A stretch of DNA of 64,000 bases from Balanoglossus misakiensis (Eukaryota > Hemichordata): NCBI GenBank assembly GCA_040954595.2, contig CM082595.2, positions 9,548,001 to 9,612,000 of the forward strand, written 5' to 3'. Every line of letters begins with the position of its first letter. Within the stretch, counting starts at the first letter, position 1. The translations under genes were made by a program, and so were the position numbers. Positions 32,790 through 45,930 of this stretch are shown here, in pieces. A model generated the notes under the pieces. It searched no databases, was not told where the DNA came from, and worked only from the letters and a program-made list of their open reading frames with translations.

Positions 32790-32950
32790 TTGTGCAAGAG
32801 ATAGTATCTTGTTCCAGCGAGATGTTTTCTCGTGTGCACGAGAAACATGCTATCTCGTGCATATCTCGTGCGCACGAGAAAATTGCGAGCGCACTCGTGT
32901 TCACGAGAAAATATCACATGCACACGTAAGTCGTGCGCACGAGATAAAAA
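32790..32950. repeat. Cluster of CTCGTGCGCACGAG palindromes
   Basis: Five or more copies or half-copies of TCTCGTGYGCACGAGA: TCTCGTGTGCACGAGA near 32828, TCTCGTGCGCACGAGA near 32866, plus diverged halves. Each full copy is a self-complementary palindrome. Confidence 0.75.
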
Positions 32951-33040
32951 AATGTGCCCTGTAGTCTTTCTTAGGACATGGTAGCGTGACGTCGCATTGT
33001 AATTAACGGACGATCTTGGAAATTCGGCTATTAATGGTGA

Positions 33041-33373
33041 ATGGACTTTCGCCTCCTTCGAACAACAACAGAGACTGACGTCGCAACAATGACAGAAAAA
33101 GTGAAGCAAATGGCCGACAAAACGAAGAGAATCGGAAAACGGGCAGGATCCTCGGCACAGACATCTGGGAATAATACCACCACATCAAATAGAACGACGA
33201 GTAGTGCAGGACAAACCGCCACCAGTGACTATGACAACAAGTCTGAAGGCGATGCTGGCGAACCCTTGCACAATACAACTACAGTCCTACAGAGAAATGC
33301 AGCCCAGCGCCACTCAAGATTTTCCATTCCTGGTCTGGCAGCAGCCAAAATATGTTGTTGTTTTTTCTCTTAG
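33041..33373 (+). CDS. Hypothetical 110-codon ORF
   Basis: Open from ATG 33041; the internal MTEKVKQMADKTKRIGKR start at 33089 is an alternative. The product is Lys-rich, then Thr/Ser/Asn/Gln-rich (TTTSNRTTSSAG), and ends in CCCFFS. A TGACGTCG CRE-like site lies about 50 bp upstream (near 32990). I recognise no family. It could be a first exon, since GC content is higher than around it, or chance. Confidence 0.25.
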   Translation: MDFRLLRTTTETDVATMTEKVKQMADKTKRIGKRAGSSAQTSGNNTTTSNRTTSSAGQTATSDYDNKSEGDAGEPLHNTTTVLQRNAAQRHSRFSIPGLAAAKICCCFFS

Positions 33374-36142
33374 AAGCGACCTCAGTCTGAGCTGCATGAG
33401 AATAAACTGTAGGTTGGGAATACAACAAAAAAACACGCAGTCGCTGCGGTCAACACGTAGCTATTAGTTTCGGTTTTATGTTCGCTACAGCTCGGAAACC
33501 AAAATGTGGTACAACTTCAAGCTACATAAACTGGAAAGCATAGTACGTGCAGAGCAGACCATGGTGACGAAAGCAGGTATTCTAGGTCGTAAGATAAAAA
33601 CACGGCGCTAGAAAAACAGTCATCAAAAGTTGCACGTGTTCCCCGGCCAAAAATAATGTAATTGTTGGCGCACAGAAAGTCCAGTCGATAAACGTTTACG
33701 CTATAGAAACTCACTCTCTCAGCAAAAGTCTGACACCCTCGTCAATGACAAAACGCAAACCGAGCTGGGTATGATCAAGTCAAACATAGGGCCAATCCCC
33801 ACTCTGTGTTTTATTATTTTCCACATACGATGGTTCTAAATAAAAATGTACCTATTTGAAATGCTTACCGAGGTAAGATCATTGAAAGTTTTCAAACGTT
33901 GATGACAAATGTATAACTGATTTTTTACAAATGAATAATCGCGCACTTGCATGTTATTTTCTCTATACCAGACACCGCGCGCGCGCCGTTGGCAAAAAAA
34001 AAACGCGGAAAATTATTGAGCATGCGCAGTCGATGCTTCACATTGTAAACAAGATGGCGTCGCTGCCTATGCTTCTCGACCGCTGTCGCCTGACTATGTC
34101 GGCAAAGAAGAGACGAATTTAACCATGCAACGCCATATCGGAAGACAGAATGATCGCGAGATGAAACCGGGCTATCCAACGATTAGGCAGCCATGTTGAC
34201 TGATTGGTATGTCGCCGAAGTAATTATTTGCCATTGATTTGTTTACCAGAAACGGTTTGCCTTTGGAACACATTTGGCCTCACCGAAATTGATTTCAGAG
34301 GTTTTTTCCCAAAAACTAATGACGTTCGTTTTCACCTGAGTGCGAGGATGGATTGAAGGGACACAAGCTTTTGTAGCCACCAATATTTTGACACTCTTTA
34401 TATCAATGTTGAGCTGGCATATTTGCTCCAATATGATGTAGTGTACCTGTTGCATTGAAATGAAGCTGTAATAATATTACAGTGCAATCTAGTCCTTTGG
34501 GTTAATAGGAAAACGAGGTCAATAAATGACAGGTTTATTTAAATACAGGATATATTTATCACAAGCACTTATGCATATGTATGAGATACTTATTTATTTT
34601 TAATTTATTTTTTATTTTTTATTTATTTTGTACGTTCAGGTAATCATATGGATTTGTATGGAATCACATACACATTAATTGAAGACTATCATATCACAGA
34701 AGTCGAGCCGCCAGATGTGTAAGGTAACCATTTAGGTTTCATGACTAAGTTTGTTTAAGAATTCATAAAGCTACCCAATGAATGAATTTCCTTAAAATTT
34801 CACAAATGTGACAGAGTTTGCAGTTGTGCAAGAAAGTGTGTATTATTCACATAAGAATTGTTTCGTATCCATTTTTCTGATGGCAATGCATTTGACTGTA
34901 AACAAATATGGATGTCAGTTAGTAGTGCTATTTTGTCAGTGAAATGGCTTCATCATCATCCCTCCAACCAAAGTTGAAACAGAGTTGCAAATATTGCACA
35001 GCTTGAAATCATAAAATGTTGCAAAATTGAACCAACCCTTTGGTCAACGATTATCTTCTTACAGCTATTATTAGAACCAGACAGTCTCAGGGAACAAGAG
35101 ACATGGGCCTGATTTGCAAGTTGAGTTAGAACTGCCTTTGCCTGCCCACGGACGCCCCAATTTCAGCAAAAATTATTGCATTAAAATATGAGTATGGAGA
35201 ACTATGCTCTGTGTTTCTTTTGTTAGCTTACATAGCTGTTGTCATTCTAGTTTTTCCTCCGTCCTGTGAGCAGAGTTTCAGTTGCGAAAACCGACAGTTC
35301 TCAAAGTACAAAAGTACACCTAAATTGCCTCGGTGATGAGCATGCAGAATTTATCTGATGCTTCTTACTGGCAGAAGGACCCCACCAGTTGCAGATTGTG
35401 AATTCCATGGCACAAGGGAATTTACGCTTTGCGTTCAAATATAAATAATTAAATCCTGTAAAATTATTCTATATGTTATTTATTGATGATTCAAAAGTGT
35501 TTTGACTGATTGTGTTAGAGTACCTGTATTCCATATAAGCATGCTGTCAGTGCACATCCGATTGATAACAATTTCACATTTTTAAAAATTTGCTTCTCTG
35601 AATAATTATGAATACATAAAACTTCATATGATATAAATTGATAAACATTAAACCCCGATGCGTGGTATAAAAGACCCCCCAAATCAGTGGCGAATCTTAA
35701 TGCCGTTTGACTGACAACAGACAACACCAACGATCTTGGCTCTATGAAAATCGGCCCAAACAGATCCAAGCATAAAGAATTACACCACACAACGACAGTG
35801 GTTGGCTTTATAAACACACACAACATAAAGTTATCGATGAAAAAGTACACGAGCTTTTGAAACAACGATGATTTTGGGAGAAATCTGGTTTCAGTGCTTT
35901 TCAGAAGCATCCCTGGGAAACAATAACCACGCCATTCAAACAGCTGTCAATCGCACAGAGGTGTAAAGTGTTCAATTATTTTCTATGTACATGAGATCAA
36001 TTACACAGTTATTATGCACGACGACCACTCCCAAATAAACAACTGTACAAACACACGTTAATCCGAACCCCAGTACTTTCCGCACCGGGGTTTAAGGCCT
36101 AATGCTAGTGTCACAACATTGATTACCAGACCGTTTCCCTCT

Positions 36143-36250
36143 GTATGTATGTATGTATGTATGTATGTATGTATGTATGTATGTATGTATGTATGCAGCC
36201 ATGTATGCATGTGTTTGTGTGTGTGTGTACATGTGTGTATGCATGTTACA
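36143..36250. repeat. (TATG)n and (TG)n microsatellite
   Basis: About 12 TATG units followed by mixed CATG/TG repeats. Antisense of the CATA-rich tail at 15575-15610 in the left arm, and expanded here. ORFs over it are artefacts. Confidence 0.9.
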
Positions 36251-37760
36251 TGTATATATGGATGTATGTCTGCCCTGATCCAAAACATGAAACCACGCTT
36301 TTTTTATTTTGGTGTGTAGATGGGATTTTGCTTAAATGAAGTTGTCATTGCAAAAATACGCAAATAACCTGTGAAATATGTGGAATTGATCAAAACTCAA
36401 CAACTGGTTAGACTGCTTTGAACATTTGTATGCATGTAGGTAATGTCATCATACCTGATATACTTTGAGTTTATATCGTGAATTGTCTATTTTTTATGCA
36501 ATTATTTTGTCTTGTTTTACCATTTGAAAAAAAATCTTTTTCTCTTAAAGAGATTGGCTGATTTCTTTAGAATTTAGTATGACACTTCCGGTAGGTGATC
36601 TTAGTTGGTTTTGTTTAAATTGTCGCAGAATTTGTAATCTGTCATTTTTGGTCAAAATTCATTTTCTGAGAAACTCCTTAGATTGCTTTTAAATTTTGGT
36701 ATGCTTGTTCCAAGAGGTAACCCAAGTAATGTTGTATATCATTTTGGTGAAATTTACATATTGTGGTCTTGGGGCAATTTTTGCAATTTGTATTCTTTGA
36801 AACTACTAGTCAGATTGCTTTCAACTTTGGGAGGCGTGGTGATTGAAGTAGATATTATACAATTTGTTGATAGTTGGATAGATGTGGTTTGAGGCAGTTT
36901 TTGTCATTATTGAATGTTGTTTTCCCTAAAATACTTGTCTGGTTCCTTTGAAATGTTCTTACAGTAGGTCATATCTGCTTGCCAATGTCACATGATTTTT
37001 CCCATGAACACAGACATACCTAATTTTGTGTAATCCCCAGATGGGACCACAGTGTGTAATAACCTGACCAACAGTGACTAGTATATCCTGTACTTCTCAC
37101 AAGGTTGAAGTACATGTAGACTGTTGATGATTTTTTGCGATTCTTCAGAAACTTACAATACAGAGTCTAATGTGGTAACGTCCATGGTCACATTAGTCCT
37201 GTTTCAAAATGACCTACATTACACGTCCTATACACATGTTTTGCATGTTATGATTGGTTTATCCGCTTCTCTTAGGTCCACTTGCGGCACGCTGATTGGA
37301 GGGACCTTGTAGGTTAGGTCTTATTATTATGTATTATTCACTAGACCTTGTAGGTTAGGTCTTATTACTATGCATTTTTCGCTTTACAGCTCCCTGATTG
37401 GTTAACGTGTCAGTCTGGTCCCCCATGTGTTCACTGCCTCATAATACAGGACCTTGTAGGTTAGGTCATATTAATATGTATTTATTCACCATACAGCTCC
37501 CTGATTGGTTAACGTGTCAGTCTGGTCTCCCAGTGTTCACTGCCTCATTGTGAAATGTCCCATGTGCTTCCTGGCTAGCGTTGTGGTAACACATTATTCG
37601 GTATGTCCGCAGATCATTCATTAATTTTCTGAGAAATAGCCTGACTGATACTATCTCCAACATAAACTGCACCCTGGAAAGATTAAATGATTTTTAGATG
37701 GACTTTGAAAATCTGATTAACACATCTAAGCATTTTTGCTAACAGTTGTATATTTTCTTA

Positions 37761-37761
<1 letters not shown>

Positions 37762-37796
<35 letters not shown>
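37762..37796 (-). repeat. (ATT)n tail of LINE
   Basis: About 11 AAT units on the plus strand, equal to an (ATT)n 3' tail on the LINE strand. It lies about 300 bp after the RT stop. Confidence 0.85.
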
Positions 37797-37797
<1 letters not shown>

Positions 37798-38091
37798 TTT
37801 TATTTACCCATTAATTAAAGGGTACATATGATAGGTAAAAATACAAATGGTGGGTAAATATGGAGTCAGGAAATAGCCACAGCTAGTCTAGCCTGTACTC
37901 CTACAATATAGCTTGCTTGGTTACAGAAAAAAAAGATAATGTTGAGGGAACGCTTGAAGCGTGATTCAAGTACAATCTCACTACAACAGTGTAAAGTTAT
38001 CCATTGCAAATGGTAATGGAAAAAAGAAAGGAACAACAATCACAAACAAACAAACAAAACAGCATCATACTACATCAAGAAAATTACAAAT

Positions 38092-40146
38092 TCATTTGTA
38101 CTGGTTTAAGAGGTGTTGTTTAAATGTCCTACGAAATTGGCATAAAGTATTTGAAGACTTAATTTGTGGAGGAATATCGTTCCAGATTTTTGCTCCAGTA
38201 TGTGATATCGAGAACTGGCCTGAGTTTGTTTTGGCGTGAAACGGGCGTAGATAGTGATATAACCAAATTCTGGTATTATGCTCATGACTTGTTGTGTTAA
38301 AATAATCTGAAAGTGAATGTGGAGATTTCTGGTGATATAAAGAATAAATGAAGGAACCTAGTAAATAACTGTGAAGCTTGGTAATATCCAAAATATTCAG
38401 TTGATTAAAGAGAGGAGAAGAATGGTCCATGTGTGATTTGAAAAGCATTATACGTACAATTGTTTTTTGGGCAACTTGGATACAATGTAACTTTGTGGGG
38501 TAAGTATTGCCCCAAACCTCAAGACCATATGTAACATGAGGGAGTATGAAGGCGTTGTAATATAAAATTCTGATGTGGAGTGGTAAAATATTTCTAATCT
38601 TGTATAAAATTCCACAGTGCTTCCTAATGAGATTATTTATTTTGTTAATTTGATGTGACCATGACAGATGCTTATCCAATAAAACCCCAACAAATGGTAT
38701 CACATCAACCTCTTTGATTTCTTCATTCTGGATTTGCAATGACCCATGAACATCAAGTTTTTTCTGCCGACCCCTAAAAATAATAAAGTGAGTCTTGGCC
38801 CTATTAATTGTTAGTTTGTTGGCATTGCACCATTGCTGAACATCATTTAAATAAGAGGATATATGAGTCAAGTTAATACTATCTGCACCTGAGAAGGAAT
38901 GGAAGAGATTGGAGTCGTCAGCAAATAAACGGAAATCAAAAAATGTAGAAGAATTTGGAAGGTCATTTATATAAATAAGGAAAAGGGTTGGGCCCAAAAC
39001 TGATCCCTGTGGGACTCCATTGTGGATCAAGGACTTTTCTGAAACATGACTGGTTAATGTGACATACTGTGAGCGGTCTGTGAGGTAGCTGTTAAACCAA
39101 TGCTGGCAGGGGCCCCTAAACCCGTAATGTTCAAGCTTGGACAATAAAGTGGCATGGTGAATGGTATCGAAAGCTTTGCTGAAGTCAATAAACACCCCCA
39201 GTGTGGAATTCCCCTTATCAATTTCTTTTAACAAGTGGTTAACTAAGTTAATCAAAGTGTGCTTGGTGCTATGGTTCTTTCTAAAGCCATACTGATGCTT
39301 ATATAAAATATTATATTTATCAAGGTAAGTAATCACTTGTTTGTTTACCACTTTTTCTATCACTTTACTGAACATTGATAAAATGGCGATGGGTCTGTAG
39401 TTCCCAACAATGTTCTGTTCTCCTTTCTTGAAGATAGGTTTAACCTTAGCGACTTTTAAGGAATTTGGGAAGACACCGGTACAGAAAGACATATTTATGA
39501 TGTGGGTCAAAGGTTGAGCAATAACATCAGCTGCATCAATTAGGAGTCTTGGAGGAATATTATCCCACCCACTGGCCTTTTTACTGTCAAGATGCGCCAA
39601 AATCTCTTTTATCTCAGCAACCGTAACAGGATGGAGAAAAAAAGAGTTTGGCATAGGATCATTCATATAATTTTTAAAATCTTTTGTGGTTTTTGGAATG
39701 TGTTTTGCCAGATTTTGACCCACATGTACAAAGAAGTCATTAAAACACTTAGCCATATCAGCTGGCTTATCTACCAAACTTTCAATCCCATTTACATTAA
39801 CCTTTAACTGATCTGGTGCTTTATCTAAAGTAGTGTTTTTACCAAGCAACTCATTTACAACATTCCACACTTTACCATTGTTGTTTACAGTGAATAAATT
39901 AGCATAATACACCCTTTTGGCTTTTCTTAAAACACTTGTAAGAATATTTCTGTAGGTTGTGTAGCGGGCAACAGCACTTGGTTCATGTTGTGTGGTGACA
40001 ACTTTAGCATATAGTTTGCGCTTGGTGCGAATTGACTTCTTAATAGCTTTGGTAATCCAGGGATTTTTGTTACACTTGGCCTTAATAGTTTTAACCTCAA
40101 GTGGGGCATGATGGTCACACATCACCCTCCTACTTCTCATCATCAA
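38092..40146 (-). CDS. LINE reverse transcriptase, 5'-truncated
   Basis: 684 open codons. An endonuclease-to-RT linker (CDHHAPLEVKTIKAK) comes first, then RT motifs: KKASGWDNIPPRLL, NYRPIAILSMFSKVIEKV, YGFRKNHSTKHTL, IDFSKAFDTI, HNGVPQGSVLGP, and the catalytic FADD box (RLFADDSNLF). The thumb and C-terminal part follows (FVGVLLDKHLSWSHQI, PHVTYGLEVWGN). It is typical of the Jockey/CR1 superfamily; I cannot fix the clade. The apurinic-type endonuclease expected upstream is absent, so the copy is truncated at about 40150. The frame has no stop, which points to a young insertion. RT copies the element RNA at the target site. Confidence 0.9.
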   Translation of the reverse strand: MMMRSRRVMCDHHAPLEVKTIKAKCNKNPWITKAIKKSIRTKRKLYAKVVTTQHEPSAVARYTTYRNILTSVLRKAKRVYYANLFTVNNNGKVWNVVNELLGKNTTLDKAPDQLKVNVNGIESLVDKPADMAKCFNDFFVHVGQNLAKHIPKTTKDFKNYMNDPMPNSFFLHPVTVAEIKEILAHLDSKKASGWDNIPPRLLIDAADVIAQPLTHIINMSFCTGVFPNSLKVAKVKPIFKKGEQNIVGNYRPIAILSMFSKVIEKVVNKQVITYLDKYNILYKHQYGFRKNHSTKHTLINLVNHLLKEIDKGNSTLGVFIDFSKAFDTIHHATLLSKLEHYGFRGPCQHWFNSYLTDRSQYVTLTSHVSEKSLIHNGVPQGSVLGPTLFLIYINDLPNSSTFFDFRLFADDSNLFHSFSGADSINLTHISSYLNDVQQWCNANKLTINRAKTHFIIFRGRQKKLDVHGSLQIQNEEIKEVDVIPFVGVLLDKHLSWSHQINKINNLIRKHCGILYKIRNILPLHIRILYYNAFILPHVTYGLEVWGNTYPTKLHCIQVAQKTIVRIMLFKSHMDHSSPLFNQLNILDITKLHSYLLGSFIYSLYHQKSPHSLSDYFNTTSHEHNTRIWLYHYLRPFHAKTNSGQFSISHTGAKIWNDIPPQIKSSNTLCQFRRTFKQHLLNQYK

Positions 40147-41589
40147 TATTATTATTGTTGTTTTACTATTTTAAAGTAAATTTGTTTTGACGTAGATGTT
40201 GTGAAAAGGAGTACGTTGTCCGTTTATACATTCGTATATTGTTTTCATAAAAATGGAACTATGACGGTGCAGCTTCGTGAAAGAAGTACAATAAAAGTAA
40301 TCATACCTGTAAAGCAACTAATGAGGTATCCCAATTAAAGAAATGCAATGCTATTCTAAACAGTTCTATTGTAAGATATTTTTGGTTTGCTCGAATGAAT
40401 AGCACACACTTCGTATTCAGCCAGGTGTTACACGAAGTGATGCGCTGAAAAGCATTACGTAACAAAACACTAGCCCATTTCAACAAACCGCCACTGGAAA
40501 TAACATAAAAAAATTCTCCTGGCAATTTTTATTTCGAGTATCTAGTTCACAGTATCACAAAAAAATGCCATGAATAGTGAAGGAAATGTTAAATCCAATC
40601 ATTATATGAGTGCCTTTCTTTATACACTGGGATCGAGCTTCGACAACGCGCAGGCAGCATGCCAGACAGAATACGACAACTGTATTCAGAAAGTACAAAA
40701 GACTTTGCATAACGAGGCAGTGAAAATTGGAGACCTACACATTAACCAATCAGGGAGCTGACAATTGAATAAATGCATGTTAATAAGACCTAACCTACAA
40801 GGTCCTGCATAATGAGGCAGTGAACACTGGAGGACCAGACCTACACATTAACCAATCAGGGAGCTGTAAAGTGAATAATACATAGTAATAAGACCTAACC
40901 TACAAGGTCTAGTGAATAATACATAATAATAAGACCTAACACATAAGGTCCCTCCAATCACCGTGCCTCAAGTGGACCTAAGATTACCAGATGGACCAAT
41001 CACAGATGTCGGTACATATGTCATGGACCTGACTTATGAAACAGGACCGTTCAGAACTACCTAGTCTATGCCCGGCAGTGTTCTGTCCGCTTTGCTTCCA
41101 AAACTAATGTCTGGCCTCACTCATGCCACTTGCCCAATAAACTAATACCCCTTGCTGGGAATTATGATGTAACTAGCGTCGCTTTGAAGCCTATCACATT
41201 ACTGAACAGTGTTGATTTGGTGTAAGATTATAGTGAAGGCAGGGCTTATTACATTGAAAATGCTACCCAACCTTAATTACACGTATGTATATCCTTTGTC
41301 TAATCATTGGAAAAACAATGTACATGTACCAAAGACTAAGTAGCTATTTGAAGGTGAATCGCAAGTGGGCACTTTTATTACTTAACCTCAAGCAGTCGGT
41401 TAGCTACCGTATACTAAGACAAACATTCCTGGTGTAATTAACATCACTGTCATTAGTAATATCTATCTCCAATCAGTATCAGTTCTGCCTTTATGTTATT
41501 TTAAGTCAATTGTCAAGGTTCATGTACATATATTACAGCTTAACTGTCTTGTCAAAAACTTACGCATGTACATGTACCTAATTCTAGGC

Positions 41590-42800
41590 TTACCTGTAGG
41601 GTTAGAGATACAGTGTTTTATATTAATATGCATTAATATGAAACTAAAATTTGATGGTTAATTTAAGACCCCCCTGAGCAATGGTAACCTCGTTAAATAT
41701 GTGCATATCTAATTCTAGGCTATTCAGCTGAAGTAGAAACCTGGACATGGACAACTTCGGGGTCAAAATCTTTTGACAAACATTTGTGTGATCTTGGGTA
41801 AACTTTGACCTACATTCCTATATTTTAGCATCCGGAGCAGATACAACCTTGACACTTGGAGTGATGGAACTATTTGATTGAGTATTATGTCTTGCCTCAT
41901 TAATTATGTACTTACCTAATGCCAGCCTAACCAATAGGGCTGGAAGTCTGGCTTTTTGGACATGATAAATTTGAGATCAACATTTTTCTACAGCAGCCAG
42001 CCTTCTCTTAAAAAGAATGGACAATATAAAGGCTTTGATGGGATACTGAACTTTTGACTCCCTCCCTGAGACTGTGTGCCAATGACGGGATAGCCTACTC
42101 AGCGTTGGGTAGATCCTAAGAAGGCCTCAGCCAGGCATCAAATACAAAAAGCGGAAATCCAAGCTTTAATGGTGGGTTACATCGTTAACTTCCCTGCAGA
42201 GCTGATTTCTCAGACTGTGAGCCAATGACGGGTAAAGCCCCTAGGTAGGGGCCACCTAAGACAGGCCGGTCATGCTTTAATCACAAAGAAGGGCAAGTTT
42301 AGTCTTACCACAACTTTGTCTGCTGTATATGCTTCATAAAGATTGCAGAGTATTTAGAGAATACATTGTGTTAAGGCAGTGTGACCAGCTAAAAAGTACT
42401 GGCAAACACAGCCAATGTGTAATGAAAAACATCTAATTTGGCTGAATAAAAGACATAAAACACAGCAAAAGCACTGTGACTAGCTGAGACATAATACTCC
42501 ATTATGCAGTTCCATCACTCCAAGTGTCAAGGATGTATCTGTGCCGGATGCCAAGATATAGGAATGTAGGTCAAAGTTTACCCAAGATCACCCAACATTT
42601 TGTCAAAAGATTTTGACCCCAAAGTTGTCCATGTCCAGGTTTCTACCGCAACTGGATAGCCTAGAATTAGATATGTACATATTTAATGAGGTTACCATGG
42701 ATCAAGGCAGTCCTAAGTAAACCATCAAATTTTTAGTTTCATGTTAATTCATGTTAATATAAAACGCTGTATCTCTAACCCACTGGTATGCCATTCTGTG
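41590..42800. repeat. Internal foldback unit, copy 2
   Basis: Right-arm partner of 12780-14050. About 300-bp inverted flanks (41590-41900 and 42480-42800) surround a centre with CCTGAGACTGTGTGCCAATGAC and GCCAATGACGGGTAAAGCC. Confidence 0.65.
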
Positions 42801-45229
42801 TTTCATGCTACCCAATATGGGTAAGTAGGTAAAAAGTCACCCTAGGCCATTTGAAATTTTGCTGAAAAAATCTCGTCTCTTACATATGTACATTTGGTAA
42901 AAGGGAAATTTTAATCACGGAGTAGAACATATTCATAAAAAATATTTGAGGGAAAGAAGGAAGTTTTTCATAGCTTTGGTGCGTCAAATAGTAGAGAGGT
43001 TCCCTTGTTATCCTTAGACTCAAACTCAGAGTTTCCAATCTTTCAGTATTTTCATGATATTACTTTCCATCTTAGATTTGTTCATCTAAACAAACTGACT
43101 GATAGGTATACATGAACATTTTATTGACTAATGAATGTGCCTGTATGTTGCAATTTAAAGAAGTCAGATATTAAACGAGCGCCACACCTGTTTTAATCAG
43201 CCTCCATATGGAGGGTACACATCGCAGAGAGATGACAAACCCCATGCAAATTCAAGTAATATGGCTCAATGGTGCTGATTTTAAAGGATAGGTGGATGAT
43301 TTGAAAAATGTTATTGTGGAAAAAGATGTGTAAAATTTGGCAGCTTGTGAGGCTTTAATTGTAAAATCTTTGAAATGTGTTTTACTCTTTAGGTCCAATT
43401 TTGTATATGTCAATATACCATTGGGACCAATGTGATATTGTTCTAAACTCAGAAACTCAAGAAGGTACTGGTCAGATTGCTTTAGAAATTGGTGTGTATT
43501 TATGTTATTGAGACTTTATACAGATTTTATTTTTCATTTTTAAAGTATATTTTTGGGGTGATTTTGGTCGTCATATACTCAGAAACCTCTACCCACATTT
43601 TTTTTAAAATTTGGTTTGCATGTTCTTAGGTGTGATTTTATGACAATTTAACAAACCCAGTGATGGAAGTGACAATATTGTTTTTTTTTTTTTTGGCAAT
43701 TTCTGCCATTTTTGTCTGATTGCTTTGCAATTTAGTTTGCAGTTTCTAGGGAATTCTTACTGTGGTGCACAAAATTCACAAAGGTGATTTACTATCCTCA
43801 TGCGCTTTGTTGAACTGGCACCCTGTTGCAAAACAGACATTACAACACTCTTTGAATTGAATTCATAGCTACCAATTTTTCGGGGGTGTAGCACCTTTTT
43901 TATGCCTAAAACTTTGATCGAGAACTTCAAATTAAATGCAACCCTCCAAATATTTGCAATATTTCAGGTATAATGATTTAATTTTAAAGCATAAATTTTG
44001 ATGTATTCATAATCATTAAGAGAAACACATTTTGAAAATAGAATATTAATCACACTAGCAGTCATAATACTTTTGAATCATCACTAAAGAACATATAGAA
44101 AAATTAAACAGGTTTTAATTATTTATATTTGAACGCAAAGCGTAAATTCCCTTGTGCCATGGAATTGACAATCTGCAACTGGTGGGGTCCTTCTGCCAGT
44201 AAAAAGCATCAGATAAATTCTGCATGCTCATCACCGAGGCAATTTAGGTGTACTTTTGTACTTTGAGAACTGTCGGTTTTCGCAACTGAAACTATGTTCA
44301 CAGGACAGAGGAAAAACTAGAATGACAACTGCTATGTAAGCTAACAAAAGGAACACAGAGCATAGTTCTCCATACTCACATTTTAATGCAATAATTTTTG
44401 CTGAAACTGGGGCGTCCGTGGGCAGGCAAAGGCAGTTCTAACTCGACTTGCAAATAAGGCCCATGTCTCTTGTTCGCTGAGATTGTCTGGTTCTAATAAT
44501 AGCTGTAAGAACTTGATCATTGACCGAACTGTTGGTTCAATTTTGCAACATTTTATGATTTCAAGCTGTGCAATATTTGCAACTCAGTTTCAACTTTGGT
44601 TGGAGGGATGATGATGAAGCCATTTCACTGACAAAATAGCGCTACTGACTGATGTCAATGTTTGTTTACAGTCGAATGCATTGCCATCATAAAAATACAT
44701 GTGAGAAATTTCTTATGTGTATGATACACACTTTTGTGCATGACTGCAAACTGTGTTACAGTTGTGAAATTCTAAGGGTTGAATTCATTGGGTAGAATTC
44801 ATGTTTTTTGGATTCTTAAACAACCAGTCACGAAAGCTAAGTGGTTACCTCAGAGAAACTGTGTTAAATTTGGTCATCAATTGCTTTAAATCACACAAGA
44901 CATTCCCAGAGCTAAAGTTACTGCAGCAGTCAGTTTCAACTCAGCTTGCAAATTGGGATCATGTCTTGTGTTCATCGAGACTGTCTGTAGTCGAGTTGAC
45001 AGTCCTATGGGGTCAATGATGAACCTACAAATGTTCTTTCCAATGAAATTGTTATAAATCTAATATTCAGGATTTGCATTCATACCTTAAACAATATAAC
45101 TGTATTGCAAATATGGCAACTCTTCTAAGTTACATTGGAACACCTTCTCGCCACTGTTTGTGCCAAAATGGTGAATAAGCTTTCATTTTCAAGCCTTAAC
45201 ATAGGCACCCAAAACAAGACAACAGCATT

Positions 45230-45930
45230 GCAAATATGGCATTTTTTGTTCAACTCTTCTCATTTGCATAGTCCAAAATGGCCGCCAAACTCCACTAACA
45301 TGTAAATTTCCTATGGTCGTCTTAAATAGCGTGTAGTATCGCATTTGAAGGGTTTTCATCAATATGGGTACCTAAAACAATTTCAACGTGGTTGACATTG
45401 CAATGTTAGACAGCTGTTCTAATTTGCATAATCTAGAATGGCCGACAAACTTCTCTAACATGTAAATTTACTATGGTTGTCTTTAATAGTGTGTAATATC
45501 GCATTTGCAGGGTTTTCATCAATATGGGTACCTAAAACAATTTCAACGTCGTTGACATGGCAATATTAGACAGCTGTTCTAATTTGCATAATCCAAAATG
45601 GCCACCAAACTCTTCTTAAATGTAAATTTCCCTGTTTTGTCTTATATGGTGCCTAAAATCGCATTTGCAGGGTTTTCATCAACATGGGTAACTAAAACAA
45701 TTTCAGCATGGTTGACATGGCAATATTAGACAACTGTTCTTATTTGCATAATCCAAAATGGCTGACAAACTTCTCTAACATGTAAATTTCCCTGGTTTGT
45801 CTTATATGGTGTGTAATATCGCATTTTCACGGTTTTAATTAATATGGGTACCTAAAACAATTTCAACGTGGTTGACATGGCAATATTAGACAACTGTTCT
45901 AATTTGCATAATTCGAACACCTGCTGGATA
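45230..45930. repeat. About 130-bp tandem array
   Basis: Five to six units share AATATGGGTACCTAAAACAATTTCA, GGTTGACATGGCAATATTAGACA, GTTCTAATTTGCATAATCC and AAAATGGCCG. Longer than its inverted partner at 7040-7400, so the array has changed length. Confidence 0.85.

Larger units (their letters stand above)
37196..41047. mobile_element. TIR transposon with embedded LINE, empty site known
   Basis: Both ends carry GTCCTGTTTCA as an inverted repeat. Inside lie 300-bp subterminal inverted regions (37280-37560 and 40735-40980), each with three copies of ACCTTGTAGGTTAGGTC and a CCCTGATTGGTTAA phrase. The left arm (14560-14580, ACTAGGTAATTCTGAATGTGACC) shows the uninterrupted sequence, defining the insertion precisely. 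No transposase ORF is seen, so it is non-autonomous. A LINE fragment (37762-about 40150) fills its centre. Confidence 0.75.

Noticed and set aside
36058-36340. Several ORFs reading YIHT/YVCM repeats
   Set aside because: They are translations of the TATG microsatellite.
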